From Amborella trichopoda (taxonomy: Eukaryota; Streptophyta; Magnoliopsida; Amborellales; Amborellaceae): 64,000 bases of DNA. Where the stretch lies: assembly GCF_000471905.2 (NCBI RefSeq), contig NW_006499705.1, positions 1,123,781 to 1,187,780 of the forward strand, given 5' to 3'. A program made the translations under genes and the position numbers. Below the pieces are notes generated by a model. The model saw only the letters and a program-made list of their open reading frames with translations, was not told where the DNA came from and ran no database searches. Positions within the stretch are counted from its first letter, which is position 1; each line of letters starts with the position of its first letter. Below, piece after piece: positions 47,254 through 59,358 of the stretch.

Positions 47254-48633
47254 AATTGGCAATTTAAAAGTCTTTAGACTAAAATATGATACTAGTCTCA
47301 AGGCTAGGTAGTCCTGATGGAGATCAGGCTTTGATGAAAGCGTATGTTATTGTGGTAGGAATGAAGTCATGATCGGGGAGAATGCCGATGGGGAGCGGTT
47401 CACTAGTGGAGCATGAGATGTACTGTGCTGGAATCACCAGCTTGGTTTGATTAATATCCTTTTTCCGATAAGTAGGTGAGTCAGTTAGTCCCTAGAATTT
47501 AGTAGGTTTAAGTTGTATAGTCACTGATAAATGAGGCCAGTCGCCTGGTTTGTCGTTTTATAAAAGAAAGATTCTAGTTAGACCTGTAAGAGAAAGAATA
47601 CTGGCAAGAAGGCTACGTAGTCAGACATTACGTTGTAATTTCTTGACTTTCATTCCTATCATGCATATTGAACTCTTTCTCGGTTGAACTACCAAAAAAA
47701 AAAGAGTGATTTACGTACGGATCCTTAAATTTTAGGTAAAATACAAAATGCTCTCTTATTGCAAGAAATTACAAAGAAGGTTGATCAACCGACATTTTTT
47801 AAATTTTTTTCAAAATTACCCATCGGTCAACTCGAAATTTAATTTTTTTTTAGTTTTTTCATTAGTAACGTAGTACCCCAAACTGTAAGGCATTGACCTA
47901 CTAACAAAAAACTAAAAAAAAAAAGCAAAGAAAAAAAGAAAATTAGGGTTGACAGAGGGGCAATAAAAAAAAAAAAAAGTGGGTTGACGAACCTTCATTG
48001 TAATTTTTGGATATAAGTAGAGCATTTCATATTTTACCTAAAATTTTTAGATATCTAGTTAAATCACTGAAAAAAAAAAAAAAAGAACTTTTCTAATTTA
48101 ATCCCACTCAAATGAGCGCGTTTCTAGGGACACCGTTTTGCCATGCTATTGTTGTTGCTCTGGCCAAAAATCTAAAAGTTCCGTATGGATAAACTCGCAT
48201 GGAGATCCACATTGGGAAAAAATGATACCTTTTTGTGGTTGGAGGTTGGCACAAATATGAATCATTTAGGGATAGGGATAGGGATAGACTATGGAGGAGT
48301 GTGAAAAAACTAAACCCTGGGATGGAAAGTGGTTTTGCCTTGGAGGATTCTTGTGATATGAAATTTTGCAATCCACCTAAGAATCACTATAATGATCACG
48401 TAAAGGGATTGTTTATAAAGACATCATTTTATATGGAGGTCACAATCATTTCAACAATTTGGATGGCTTGGAGTGAGTCACGAAATCTGATAAATTTTTT
48501 TTATAACTTTGTGTTTATTCAGTGATACTCTTACAACAATCATCCATTTTGAAATTTAAGAGACAAGAACGATTATGACCTTCATATACAAATAATAAAT
48601 GATATCTTAGTAGATAATTCTTTATGTAAAAAA
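47254..48633. other. Intergenic stretch without recognised gene
   Basis: Overlapping frames at 48108-48371 (minus) and 48235-48525 (plus) are open over 80-96 codons, but I recognise neither. The minus one contains a Ser-Leu run from a CT-like repeat. No other feature is supported. Confidence 0.5.
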
Positions 48634-48866
48634 GGGAAAACTATACAATGATACCACTAACCTTTTGTACAAAGTGGTCACAATTAATCTTGATCATTGG
48701 ATGTGAAATTAGGTGGCTACATTTGTTATATAGAACAAGCTCAAAGTTCAAAAGAAATTTTGTCGACTTTGTGACGTATCCAAGCTATTAGTTTTCACAT
48801 CGGATGGTTATAAGCAATTGTGTCCTTCTTGTACAATAAGTAAATGGTCTCATTGAATACAATCCC
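48634..48866 (+). mobile_element. Family D miniature element
   Basis: It begins GGGAAAACTATACAATGATA and ends TCATTGAATACAATCCC, an inverted pair. The interior shares TTAATCTTGATCATTGGATG and GACTTTGTGACG with copies at 24209 and 30847. The flanks are A-rich and give no reliable duplication. Confidence 0.7.
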
Positions 48867-49116
48867 TTAAAAACATAAATTTCAAATTCTTTTAAGTGCG
48901 TACACACACACATATATATAGAGTAATGATCCTATAGGACCCTCCTCCACCCATATGTGTAGGACCTCAAAAGATCACCATTAAAGTTGGTACAAATATC
49001 TAAAAAAGTTTTCACATAGGTGTGAACCTTGACTTTTCTATAGATTTGTACCAACTTTAATGATGATCTTTTAGGGTTCTACACACATGGGTGAGAGAAA
49101 GTCCTATAAGATAATT

Positions 49117-49147
<31 letters not shown>

Positions 49148-49284
49148 AGATTACAATTGTTTTACCTGTGGAAGCAAATAGACAATATGCTTCTATCGGA
49201 GCTTGGAATCTTTTACATTTTTCTCAACATTCTTCTCGTGTTCGACCTAGCTCTATCCTCAAGCGTTAGAATGAATTAAAAAAA

Positions 49285-49678
49285 GGAAAAGTTTGTATCG
49301 AGCCGAGGCTCTAATAATCAAATTAGAGCCCACCTTAACAATTTCCTTAAAAGAGGTTGTTTTGATGCCTAAATATCATCATATTAATCATCTTGACATC
49401 AAGATGCATGGACATTAAAAAAAAAAAAGATTTCAAGTTTTGGAAATAGTGCATATTGTAACGTATTTTTTGACCGTCAATTTTCAAGATGTTCAAGTTT
49501 TCATAGATATGTTTCATCTACAACATTTTTGAAATTTTAAATTTTTATAATTAAAAATGAAAATATATTTTAAAGCTATCCGAAAGATTTTCAATATTGA
49601 AACTACATTTCTTGATACTATTTGAAGATGCGCTTTACTATGATTGTTTGGAGTCTCTGCTCCATATAAAATGCACCC
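49285..49678 (+). mobile_element. Family B miniature element
   Basis: It starts GGAAAAGTTTGTATCGAGC with module GAGCCGAGGCTC and ends CCATATAAAATGCACCC. Flanks TTAAAAAAA (49276-49284) and ATAAAAAAA (49679-49687) match at eight of nine positions, but they are low-complexity. Confidence 0.75.
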
Positions 49679-49861
49679 ATAAAAAAAAATGATACACACC
49701 TTGTACGGCCTTTCGCTAGTTTAAGCCATGTATCTCCCTGTCTTGGATGAGAAGTTTTTCGGAGCTGATAAAACTATACAAGGCATTTTGCTTAGGCTCA
49801 AGGCTTCCCATCCCTGTGGGTGAGGCCTTGGTGGGTGAGATAGAATTTTGCTATAGTAGAA

Positions 49862-50134
49862 GGACCCGGTTTTTATGCAGATGCGGCTTGGTAATAAATA
49901 TATTATTTAAGTATAATTTTATCTTAATTTTTATTGAGTATAAAATCTTTAACATAGAGATCAAGAAAACAATGAAAGCCAAAAATAATTATTATATTAA
50001 ACAAATATTTAGACCATTAATTACATTTTTTTTTAAATAGACCACCTATTTACATCCATCTTTAAGATGGTTTCTTTATACCTCTAGACCGCATACTGTA
50101 GAAACGTAGTCGAGCCTGCATGAAACAATTTTCC
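49862..50134 (+). mobile_element. Family C miniature element
   Basis: It begins GGACCCGGTTTTTATGCAG and ends CATGAAACAATTTTCC. Flanks ATAGTAGAA and ATAGTTGAG (49853-49861, 50135-50143) match at seven of nine positions. CATCTTTAAGATGG inside is shared with the other copies. Confidence 0.65.
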
Positions 50135-50143
50135 ATAGTTGAG

Positions 50144-51607
50144 ACATATATTGCTTTTTTTAAAAATGTAAAATTAATATGAAATACATGAACCAAATTC
50201 TTTACCATATGTTTAAGTTATACTTTAAAATGCACAGAAAATTTTAGAGAGAGCCATCTAATGGAGATGTCAAAGACCAAAAGCTTGGGAAAGGGGCTGG
50301 GGTCATAGTGGTAGTACCCCTGCACCCTAGTCACCATGCACCCTAGTCACCATCACTGATACCACCTCATTAACACATTAAAAAAATTAACTCATAAACT
50401 AATGGTAAAGAGTAGGGGCTTGTCTTCCGCATTGAATTACCCAAAACAAAGAGAGGCCAAAAGCTTGCATAAAAGAGTGGGCTACACGAGACAAGGTGAG
50501 CATTCCATAGGTGCGAGCCATCCACGCTTATTGCCCCTTTGTTTCAAGAAATTTTTTAATTGCACGGATAAAAAAATTTCAAATAAAAAAAAATGAGGGT
50601 CAAAATGAGTATGAGGCCGATCGGCTGGGTCACCCTTTGAACCATTCAGTTCTTATTTGACAGATTCAGGGGGTGACCTGGTTGGTTTTCAATATATGGT
50701 GGGAACCGGACTGGCTTCAACGATTTTCAATCCGGATCATGTGATTTTGATTCAAATCAACAAATTTTTAAACCTTGATATAAACTCTTTGCATGGGCCT
50801 TTAAGAGCATTCATAGTTATAGACGAACACAAGTAGTGGAAGAGCCAGATCAGTGTTCGTAAAATCAAACCGAAATGGTTAATCGGACATAGAGCCGGGA
50901 GCTGATAGAATCAAAATCGGGCTAACTAGGCGGTTAACTGGACCAGTTTTGTCCAATAGATTATTATTTTTTAAATAGGTAAGAAATCCCTAAAAAAATA
51001 CAAAAGATATAAAAAAAAAACCCCCTATTGTAAAGGTTTCGATCGTTTTTCAAATGCACCAAATCTCATCAAAATATATTTGGTATTTTTGATTGAATTG
51101 AAAAAAGGACGGAATTTCAGATCTATGAATTTTTCATGACATCAAGCAAGAAAAAATTCATATATAAAAAAAATTACTCAATCATAAATAAACATATATT
51201 TTTTATTTGACAAATGAAGGATTGATGATTAATATCCACAACTTCATTCTTTGTGCAATAACGTTTCGGGCAAAAATCAACTCATAATCTTTTGTTGTTT
51301 GGACGAATTGAAGCACATATCTGGTATATGCTTTGATTATATATCAAGACCCCCAAACTTCATCAAGACCCATTCAATATTGAAGATGTTATTGCAAAAA
51401 TAGCAAAAATTTCAAATGTAAAAATCCGTCATTTCAATCCACCAAAACTCTTTCTTTTTGGATGCTCGGTTCCAAATTCCTTGTTATTGGAAGGCTGACC
51501 TAGCCTTCGTCTCGGTTTCAACCGGGCTAATAACAAAACTTCAAGTTCCATTCCTTCCCATCCACTAAAACTGCATGCATGCTCCAAATGCAGGTGCAAC
51601 TATTCAT
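50144..51607. other. Intergenic stretch with hAT-type end
   Basis: No gene is supported. The end TTTTTAAACCTTG at 50776, preceded by GGATC/GATTTTCAATCCGG words, resembles a right terminus of the hAT group; no left partner was found. A second segment with CCGGG/CCGGTT-like words lies at 50850-50955. Confidence 0.4.
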
Positions 51608-51953
51608 TGGAATGCAAATACAAGGTTCCAACGTTAAACAATCAAACTAAGGCGTATCTCTAAATTTTATCATAAATATAATTTTGGTGTTAAATTTTTT
51701 TAGGATAACTTTGATAATCTATTTTCATCTCTAAATATAAATTTTAAACTTTAAAAATGGTTCAAATTAAGTAAATCAATAAATACTTGAAAATATTGAA
51801 AATTGATGATTTTGATAATTTCTTGCAAGATACCATATTTTTAGGGCTCAAAATCTTTATCTTTTCTTATTCATACGTATCAATGTCAAAATGATCAATC
51901 AAAAGGTGCACTTAATCCCACATTTTAAGATTGTAGCCTTATATAAATTTTTT
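51608..51953 (-). mobile_element. Family A miniature element, decayed
   Basis: The left end ACAAGGTTCCAACGTTAAAC and right end AAGATTGTAGCCTTATATAA are mutated versions of the family modules. Interior landmarks are intact. Part of the segment before the right end is deleted. No target duplication is readable. Confidence 0.65.
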
Positions 51954-51992
51954 GCTTATTTATTTATCCGTGATGTTCAAGCAATGGATAAA

Positions 51993-52393
51993 GGGTGCAG
52001 TTTGTATAGAGCCGAGGCTCTAAACAATCAAAGTAAAGCGCACCAGCAAATAGTGTTGAAAAATGTAGTTTTAATATTGGAAATCTTTGTGATAGCCTTA
52101 AAATCTATTTTCATTCTTAGAAAATAATTTAAAATTTAAAGCTTAGAAAATAATGTAGATCGAGCAGACCTATGAAAACTTGAAAGTGTTGAAAATTGAT
52201 GGTCCAAAAATGCATTACAAGATGCACTATTTCCAAAACTTGAAATCTATGTTTTTTCTCATGTCCATACATCTAGATGTCGAGATAATATATTTGAAGA
52301 TATTTGAGCATCAAAAGAACCTCCTCTAGTGAAAGTTCTGAGCTAGGCTCTAATTTGATTGTTTAGAGCCTCGGCTCTATATAAACTTTTTCC
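51993..52393 (-). mobile_element. Family B miniature element with perfect 9-bp target duplication
   Basis: ATGGATAAA lies at 51984-51992 and 52394-52402. The element begins GGGTGCAGTTTGTATAGAG with GAGCCGAGGCTC and ends GAGCCTCGGCTCTATATAAA then CTTTTTCC. This is the best-preserved family B copy in the window, with both modules intact. Confidence 0.9.
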
Positions 52394-52402
52394 ATGGATA
52401 AA

Positions 52403-55284
52403 TGGTGGATGGAAAGCACCCTTGAGAAGTGAAAAATCCATTCTTCTCTCTCCCTAAAATATTTTTTTTCTCTAAATACTCTCTCTAAAACATCAGATTT
52501 CTTTTTCTCTCTCTAAAACATATTTATCAACGTTAACCCACCATTGCCGGCAAGGCCATGAAGCATCTTTTTTTCACTATTTTACTGTTTTCACCGAAGT
52601 TCAAACCAACTTTGGAGATGTCAAGCCTTTCGGTGAATAAAACCCCCATGTCTATCAAAGCACGGCCCTCTGGGTGAGGTCTCTAGAGAGATGAAGACCT
52701 TGTTGACATACAGTTTCTATTCATGGGACTGAGGCCTCAAAAAGGCTGCTAACTCGATGACGTTATGATGCAGCATTAATCAAATTAGTAGGTTGGAATT
52801 TTTTAATAATAAAAATAAAATAAAATAAATATTTTAAAAATGTAAAATATAATTATAAAAAAATTGTCCAACCTTTTTTTATTTATTCTGTCAGTCAAAA
52901 CCAATGTTGTCAGATTCACTTTGGAGTCTGCTTCGGTTTGGTCTAAAAAAATGAAGCAATTTGGTGTTTCAGTTGATTCGGGGGAAGACTTTGTTTCTTA
53001 TTTATTTATTTTTTTAAAAATTAAAATTGATTTATTTAATTTTATAGAAAATTAAATTAAAAATTAAAAATATATAAATTTATTACTACAATTAATAATA
53101 AATAAAATAGTTGAATATTATTTTAGTACTATAGTTTTAATTTATTTTTTAAGGGAAAGGTTTCTATGGTTCCCCTACAGTATAGAAGTTCTATCCTCCC
53201 CCTATCATCCAGCCATCCAATTTTGATCAAGAGAGTCACTCACCATTTGATCTTAGATCTGACGTCTCAAAGTATTTTATTTTTAGTTTTTTTTATACAA
53301 ATTGTATGAATATGAAATTTGGTATGTGCTATCTTCTCATTGGGGAGAACCTATAAAAAATATTAAAAATAATTTTTTGATAAAATATAATGATCAAAAT
53401 ACCCTTTGAAATTTTTAAGAGTTCTTTGATCCTTTTATTTTATTGAAATTTTTTTTTTTATATTTTTTGCTTGTGCGAGTTTAATAGAGGAATGTACCTC
53501 CAAAATTTGGTATCAAAATAGTTTATAGAAAAAAATTAAAAATAAAATAGTGTAGAGACGTGACATTACGATTGAGACAATCTTAACGCTCCATTCAAAA
53601 TGGACGGTTGGATAAGAGGCATGATAAAACTTGTGTGCTGTAGTGGAAAGCTTGCCCATTTTTTATTACTACACTTTTGACCGTTTTTTATCCGGTCAAA
53701 GTAAGTGAGGCAGTTATGCCATTTTGTATTACCCTCTGTATGTGTCAAAGTGGCATTTTTTTCTTTGTATTTTCTTGTCAAACGCTGGCATTCGTAGACA
53801 TACCTCCTTTTATTTGCTTATGAAAAGTTTTAAAACTTTTAATAATACTGGTGAGTAACAAAGTTAGGTTAGTATTCAGTTCGATTTGGTATTGAGGTGA
53901 AACCCGAAGACTTGGGGTGCTTCGCTTAAGGCCTTTTACTCGAAGCGAAGCAAAGATAATAATAATATTATTGATCAAAACCACTCGACTTGACCAAAAT
54001 CTTTCAAACATTAATTTTGTTTGGATTTCATCCGAACCCATTTTTGGTTATGTACCAGACTAGATTGAGGTACAGATCCGCAGTCTGACCTGGAGGATTC
54101 AAAAGTTTAACATGACTAGCTACTCCAGTCCTGATAACATTGATTCATACGCTTTATCCCGTGGGTTAATTTGTTTTCAATATCATCAAACTGCAACCTC
54201 AAATATTGCTTTTCGTAGATGTCTGAGTTTCAAGTTTGTCATGATTATCGTCTCTAATATTATTTTCATTCTTCTAATTCTATTGTTGTTATTTCTAATA
54301 ATTTTTTATAATGAAAAAGTATTTGGTGAGTGCCACCCCCCGTCTCTTTCAAAATCCCTCTTAAGGATGGATTTTGAATCTAAAATTTTAGGGTTTACAA
54401 ATCTAGATGATGATCATAAATCTAGAAATTTTTTTTTTGGAGCAATTTATCAAAATACCCATTGGATTTGAACTATTTAGATTGTACACTTTGGCAACTA
54501 TTCCAACTCATGATCCTGTGTCTTTTAACGGGTAGTTAGAAATAAAATTAAAAAACTAGGTAGATTATTAAGCAACTCATCTCTCATGAGTATTTTAATA
54601 AAATTGCCTTCTTATTTTGAAAATAAAAATTGTGCTCTTGGAATATTTTTTTTCCTCCATCCATTTTTGCATTTAGTGGAGATGCCGTTTTTCAACATCC
54701 ATGCTAGAGATGCACATTTGATGCATAGCTGAGTCAATGAAGTTACGAAAATTGGGTTCTTTTATACTTAACTAATGGGTGTTTAATAAAGGAATTTTTC
54801 TTTCATAAATTGTCAACCTTATACTATATAATTAACGCACACAAAATCTTCCAAATAACCCTCTCATCCTTAAGATGTACGGATTTATTATTTTTTAAAA
54901 AAGAAAAAATTCATCCTAAACATAGTGCACCTTGCAATACCTTATTTGGATATTTAATTTTAATATTTTAGTATTTGTATATTTGCTCAATTTGTACTAT
55001 TTTTTAAACATTAAATTTTATAATTAAAACTAAAAATAGATTTTCAGGTCACTGTACGGGTTTCTAGCACTTGTACTCTATCATCCTGCAAGATTTGAAG
55101 GTAGGTCTTACTTTGATTGTTTTAAACCGTTCTCTAAAATGATGGCTAGATTAAAACATGTTGATTAATTGTGTAGTCCGGGCTACATGTTGAAGTCATA
55201 TTTGAGGTGGAGTATAGGTTATGGATATAGGACTTTTTAACCATGTGTCTACGCAAATGGATGTGTGGTGCAATGCCGATATGC
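52403..55284. other. Intergenic stretch without recognised gene
   Basis: A CT-rich segment with CTCTCTCTAAAACAT repeated lies at 52440-52520. Frames at 52864-53055 and 54112-54471 show no known domain. About 54800-55140 is a weak, diverged match to the family A/B interior. Confidence 0.45.
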
Positions 55285-55590
55285 CAAAGTCGTGTCGGGT
55301 CGGATCGGGTCCATGTTTTGGTTTGGGTCCTGCTGGATTGAGCCCACTTGGACTTGGATCTGGACCTGACCGGACCTAACCCAAAAAATTAAAATATCTA
55401 TGTATTTAACTCTATTTAAATATGTTTTATATATGTGACCGAAAAATATTACTGGACTCGGACCCGATCGGACCCAAATAGTATTTGTGTCCAAAATTTG
55501 GACATGGACGTGACCCACTGGATCCAATTTTTGGACCCATACCTAGATCCAGATCGGGTCTACCCCTTGGGTTTTGGGTTGGGTCCGGAT
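55285..55590. mobile_element. GGGTC/GGACC-rich element, probably a hAT-type miniature element
   Basis: GTCGGGTCGGATCGGGTCC and its relatives on the left, and GGACCC/GATCGGGTC words in both orientations on the right, give two dense flanks around a short AT-rich core. The layout is like the hAT subterminal regions in this window. Termini and target duplication were not found. Confidence 0.4.
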
Positions 55591-56270
55591 CCATTGCCTC
55601 TCCTAGATTTAGAAGAGACCTAATAAAACATTAGATAAGCATACAAAACGGGAAAAAATATATTATGGGGATTTTAAAGGGAGAGACATGCCGGAACCCA
55701 CACCATCCTGAAACCAGCTTAATCCGGACCGATTTCCATCTAAATTGGTGAACCAAATCGAATTGCTGAGTGTTCAAAGACTGATTTATTCATTGCACCA
55801 AACACGCTTAAACCTCTATAAAGCGCCTCAAACTGGTTAAAGGCCCAAGAGGCACTAAAACATACACCCATCAAAAGAAAATGAACTTGGGTTTCTTTAA
55901 TAGCTCCAAATCCGATCGATCTATATTGAAATGGATGGTGCGAACTAGATTTGAGATGGCGGTCTTTACAAACAAATTTTAGGGTTCCTAATTCATTTTG
56001 ATTTCAAAAAATGATCTTGAAGATGATAAAATGGTTTGATGTTTTGGGGTTTTTGCAATTAAAACATACAAAGAAATGAGGTATGAATGGTTTTAGGACT
56101 GACCACGTAAAATTGTTCACATTGCAGCTGTGCCCTGCAAGGGGAAATGGTCAACTTTTGCTGCCCCTGTTTTGGATGAAAATCACGTAATGAAAAATTG
56201 AGTAGCTGAATGTGTTCGTTATTACGTCTTTAAGTATTTGAAATAATAATAGTTTGCTTTATATCTAGGG

Positions 56271-56640
56271 GGAATTTACATTAGCCACAAGCTTAAGCAA
56301 TCAAAGAAAGGCGAGCTCTAAATCTTGCTGGAAGATCCCAGTATAAGTGTGAGGAACTCCTGCGATGGCCGGAAAAATCTATATCCGCCGAAATTTAAAA
56401 CTTTAAAGGTAGTGTTGATCAAGCATATCTATAGATGCTTCAAAATCTTGAAAATAAATAGTCTAGATTATGTCTTATGTAATGCTCTATTTTTAGAACT
56501 TGAAACCGATTTTTTTATACACAAATATCTCATCAATTGGAGGGTTTTGTAGGTTAGAAATGAGCTTGCTAATGGATTTTGTTGAGCCTCATCCTGCTTT
56601 TGTAGTGTCAGGTTAATGCCTTATATGGACTTTTTTCTTT
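56271..56640 (-). mobile_element. Family A/B-like element, strongly diverged
   Basis: It begins GGGAATTTACATTAGCCAC, then AAGCAATCAAAG, and ends CAGGTTAATGCCTTATATGG then ACTTTTTTC. The layout matches the families, but modules and flanks are worn and the interior is only partly alike. Confidence 0.4.
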
Positions 56641-56742
56641 CATTTAAGAGAAGTTGGGAGTAGTTACACCAATATTTCAATTGAATAGAAATATCGGTAT
56701 TTTGAATAAGAAGTATTAAAAACTAGTATAATAAAATAAAAT

Positions 56743-57001
56743 GAAAAATTGTTTCATGTAGGCTGGACCGTATTTCTACATATATGGTTTAGAAAATGTA
56801 AAGCATCCACCTAAAAACAATAGAAACTGACGGTCCAAATGTCTTTTTTACTAGAATTATTATTTCTAGTTTTTAAAATTTATTTATTTATTCATATTCA
56901 TGATCTCAATGTAAAAGATTAAATGTCTTTAAAAATTAAGTCTTAAAATCCATTTAAAATTATATTTATTTAGAGGCTCGCATTTCTACATATGCGAGTC
57001 C
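56743..57001 (-). mobile_element. Family C miniature element
   Basis: It begins GAAAAATTGTTTCATGTAGG, then GGACCGTATTTCTACA, and ends TTTCTACATATGCGAGTCC. A-rich flanks prevent a firm call of the target duplication. Confidence 0.6.
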
Positions 57002-57152
57002 ATAAAAAAATGGAGGATCTGAATGTAGGAGCAAATTTTGGGAAGTTCTCGTCCTTCCAATTTTGACGACATATGAGAATGAGATGAGTGTTCCCCTAAA
57101 AGGTATTTCAACCGTAGGATGAACTTGAGATATGGCACTGCTAAGTGTCAAC

Positions 57153-57260
57153 CAAGGTTTTAAAAAAATGATAGGTGACCGAGATCGACCAACCTAAAAA
57201 CTTTGTCGGATCGGTGGATTAGTGATTCAAATTGGAGAATCAGCTGAATCAGCAAGATCC
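57153..57260 (+). mobile_element. hAT-type left end fragment
   Basis: CAAGGTTTTAAAAAAATG is followed by GACCGAGATCGACC and GGTGGATTAGTGATTC words like those at the left end of the 15633-20839 hAT element. A right partner was not found. Confidence 0.4.
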
Positions 57261-57621
57261 GACATTAAAAAAAGTTAAAAAAAATCACTATGATTTTTTA
57301 AAAATCTAAGTTTTTTTTTGTTGTTATTGTAAAAAAAACAATTATGGTATTGTATTATAATTTTTAATTATTTTACCAAAAATACATAAATATGAGAACC
57401 TGTCTCATATCTGAGTGTTTGTTATCTATTATAGTAAAAATAAATATTTAAAATGCAACTTATTGCAATAAAATGGATTAAGTTGCAATAAAAATAGATA
57501 TCTATAACTCAAATTTTTATAGTGAAATAATAATTCTACAATAGTTTTGGACCTTTCGAGTTAATAGAGAGAAAAAAGAAAACTATGACCCCTCATACTG
57601 AGCTATCATGTTTTTGTTCAA

Positions 57622-58021
57622 GGGTGCGGTTTCTATAAAGTTGCAACCTTAAACAATCCAATTAAGCCGCACATCCAAATTTTATCGTAACATGTAATTT
57701 TGGTGTAAAAAATTCTTAGGATTATCTCAAAATCTATTTTCATATCTAATTATAAAATTTTAAGCTTAAAAAATGGTTAAAATCAAGTAGATCTATAAAT
57801 AAATGAAAATCTTGAAAATAGACGGTCTAGATAATGTGTTGCAAGATGCACTATTTTTGGAACTCAAATTCTTCTTTTTTTTTTTTTTCATATTCATACA
57901 TCTTGATGACGAGATGATCAATTAAAAGGTTTTCAACATTAAAATATTATTCTCCGATGGATTTTTGAGGTGCACTTCTAATTCTACATTTTAAGGTTGC
58001 AACCTTATGTAAACTTTTTCC
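57622..58021 (-). mobile_element. Family A miniature element with 9-bp target duplication
   Basis: It starts GGGTGCGGTTTCTATAAAG and ends AAGGTTGCAACCTTATGTAA then ACTTTTTCC. Flanks TTTGTTCAA (57613-57621) and TTTATTAAA (58022-58030) agree at seven of nine positions. It is a complete 400-bp copy. Confidence 0.78.
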
Positions 58022-58030
58022 TTTATTAAA

Positions 58031-59300
58031 TCAAAATAGCAATTAGGTAAAAAGCTATGATCCTCCATTTCTACTTTCTTACCATACATGCTTTTTCTTT
58101 TCTTTTTTTTTCTTTGAGAAAGTTTTTTTTTAAAACAATTTATACGTTTTAAATGTCCTTTGCAATGGTGCTATTCAACACCCAAAAGATTTATTAATTT
58201 CATGGAATAGTGATAAATGTCCGAAACAAAATTGTTTCATGCGGTTGAGTGAAGCAATAGTCTTATTCAACACTGCAAAAAAGAAGTGGTGCTAAATGTC
58301 CCAAAATATTTTCGTTTCATGTGAATGTGATAGTGCACGTATTTAGCTAATTCCTTTCATGCGGTTGCAAAGAAATAAGCAGAAAAAAAAGATATCGTAT
58401 TAGGGATTCAAAGAACTATGACGCTTCATAGAAGGTAGCCATATGGTGAAGTATATAATTGGTAACCACATGCGTGATTTGGGAGTTGGTGAGTTATGCT
58501 CACACAATATTGGGAAAAAATTGTCGAATGACGTAGATAAGTACACGGCTTCTCATAAAACTTGATGGGGCTGCACCATTCTTTTTAAAAATTATTTTAA
58601 AAATTACAGAAGTTTAAAAAAAGTTCAAAAATCTCCAACACGTGGTGGCTTATTGTCGGCCAGTATTGGTAAGACATAACCAATCGAATACTGACATGAC
58701 TGGCTGGTTATGTTAGATAAGTGGTATAGGTGGGTTTGGATCAACTGATTCACAAGGGACCCAGCCTATTCCCAATATATTACGAGATCCAGAATTTTCA
58801 AACACCAGTGTCAACTATTAACCACTTAAGCGAAAACCCATTTCCAAGATGGGTGTAGTGTTAAAATCATTCTTTCATGAGACTCCAATAATTTACCCTT
58901 AATTCACTAGACAATAATATTCTCCCTTTGTTTTATCCATTTACTTTTTAATGGAAAGGACTAACAATGAGTGTGAAACACCTTTTCTACATAGGTCTGG
59001 ACCGTCCCAAGCTATAGATGTCCTAAGCTATGAGATGTGGAAAGGGACGTCTCGAAGAGTGTTATCCATCGACCAAAAGTCTCTTCAAACTTTTGTGGAC
59101 TTTATGTTGATAAATGTTAATACATTGCATTTTATTTTCCACATCTGTCGGCATGAGAGGGTGTGAAGGACTATTTTAAATGTGTCTTATACTTATTTTA
59201 ACATTTTTATTTGCTGATTTTTTAAATTTACGTGCAACTATCAATTGCTCCATATGCTGTCTTTGTAGACTTTTTCAACACGCACACACACACACACACA

Positions 59301-59358
<58 letters not shown>

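Noticed and set aside
48108-48525. Overlapping open frames of 87 and 96 codons on opposite strands
   Set aside because: Neither resembles a known family, and one contains repeat-derived Ser-Leu runs.
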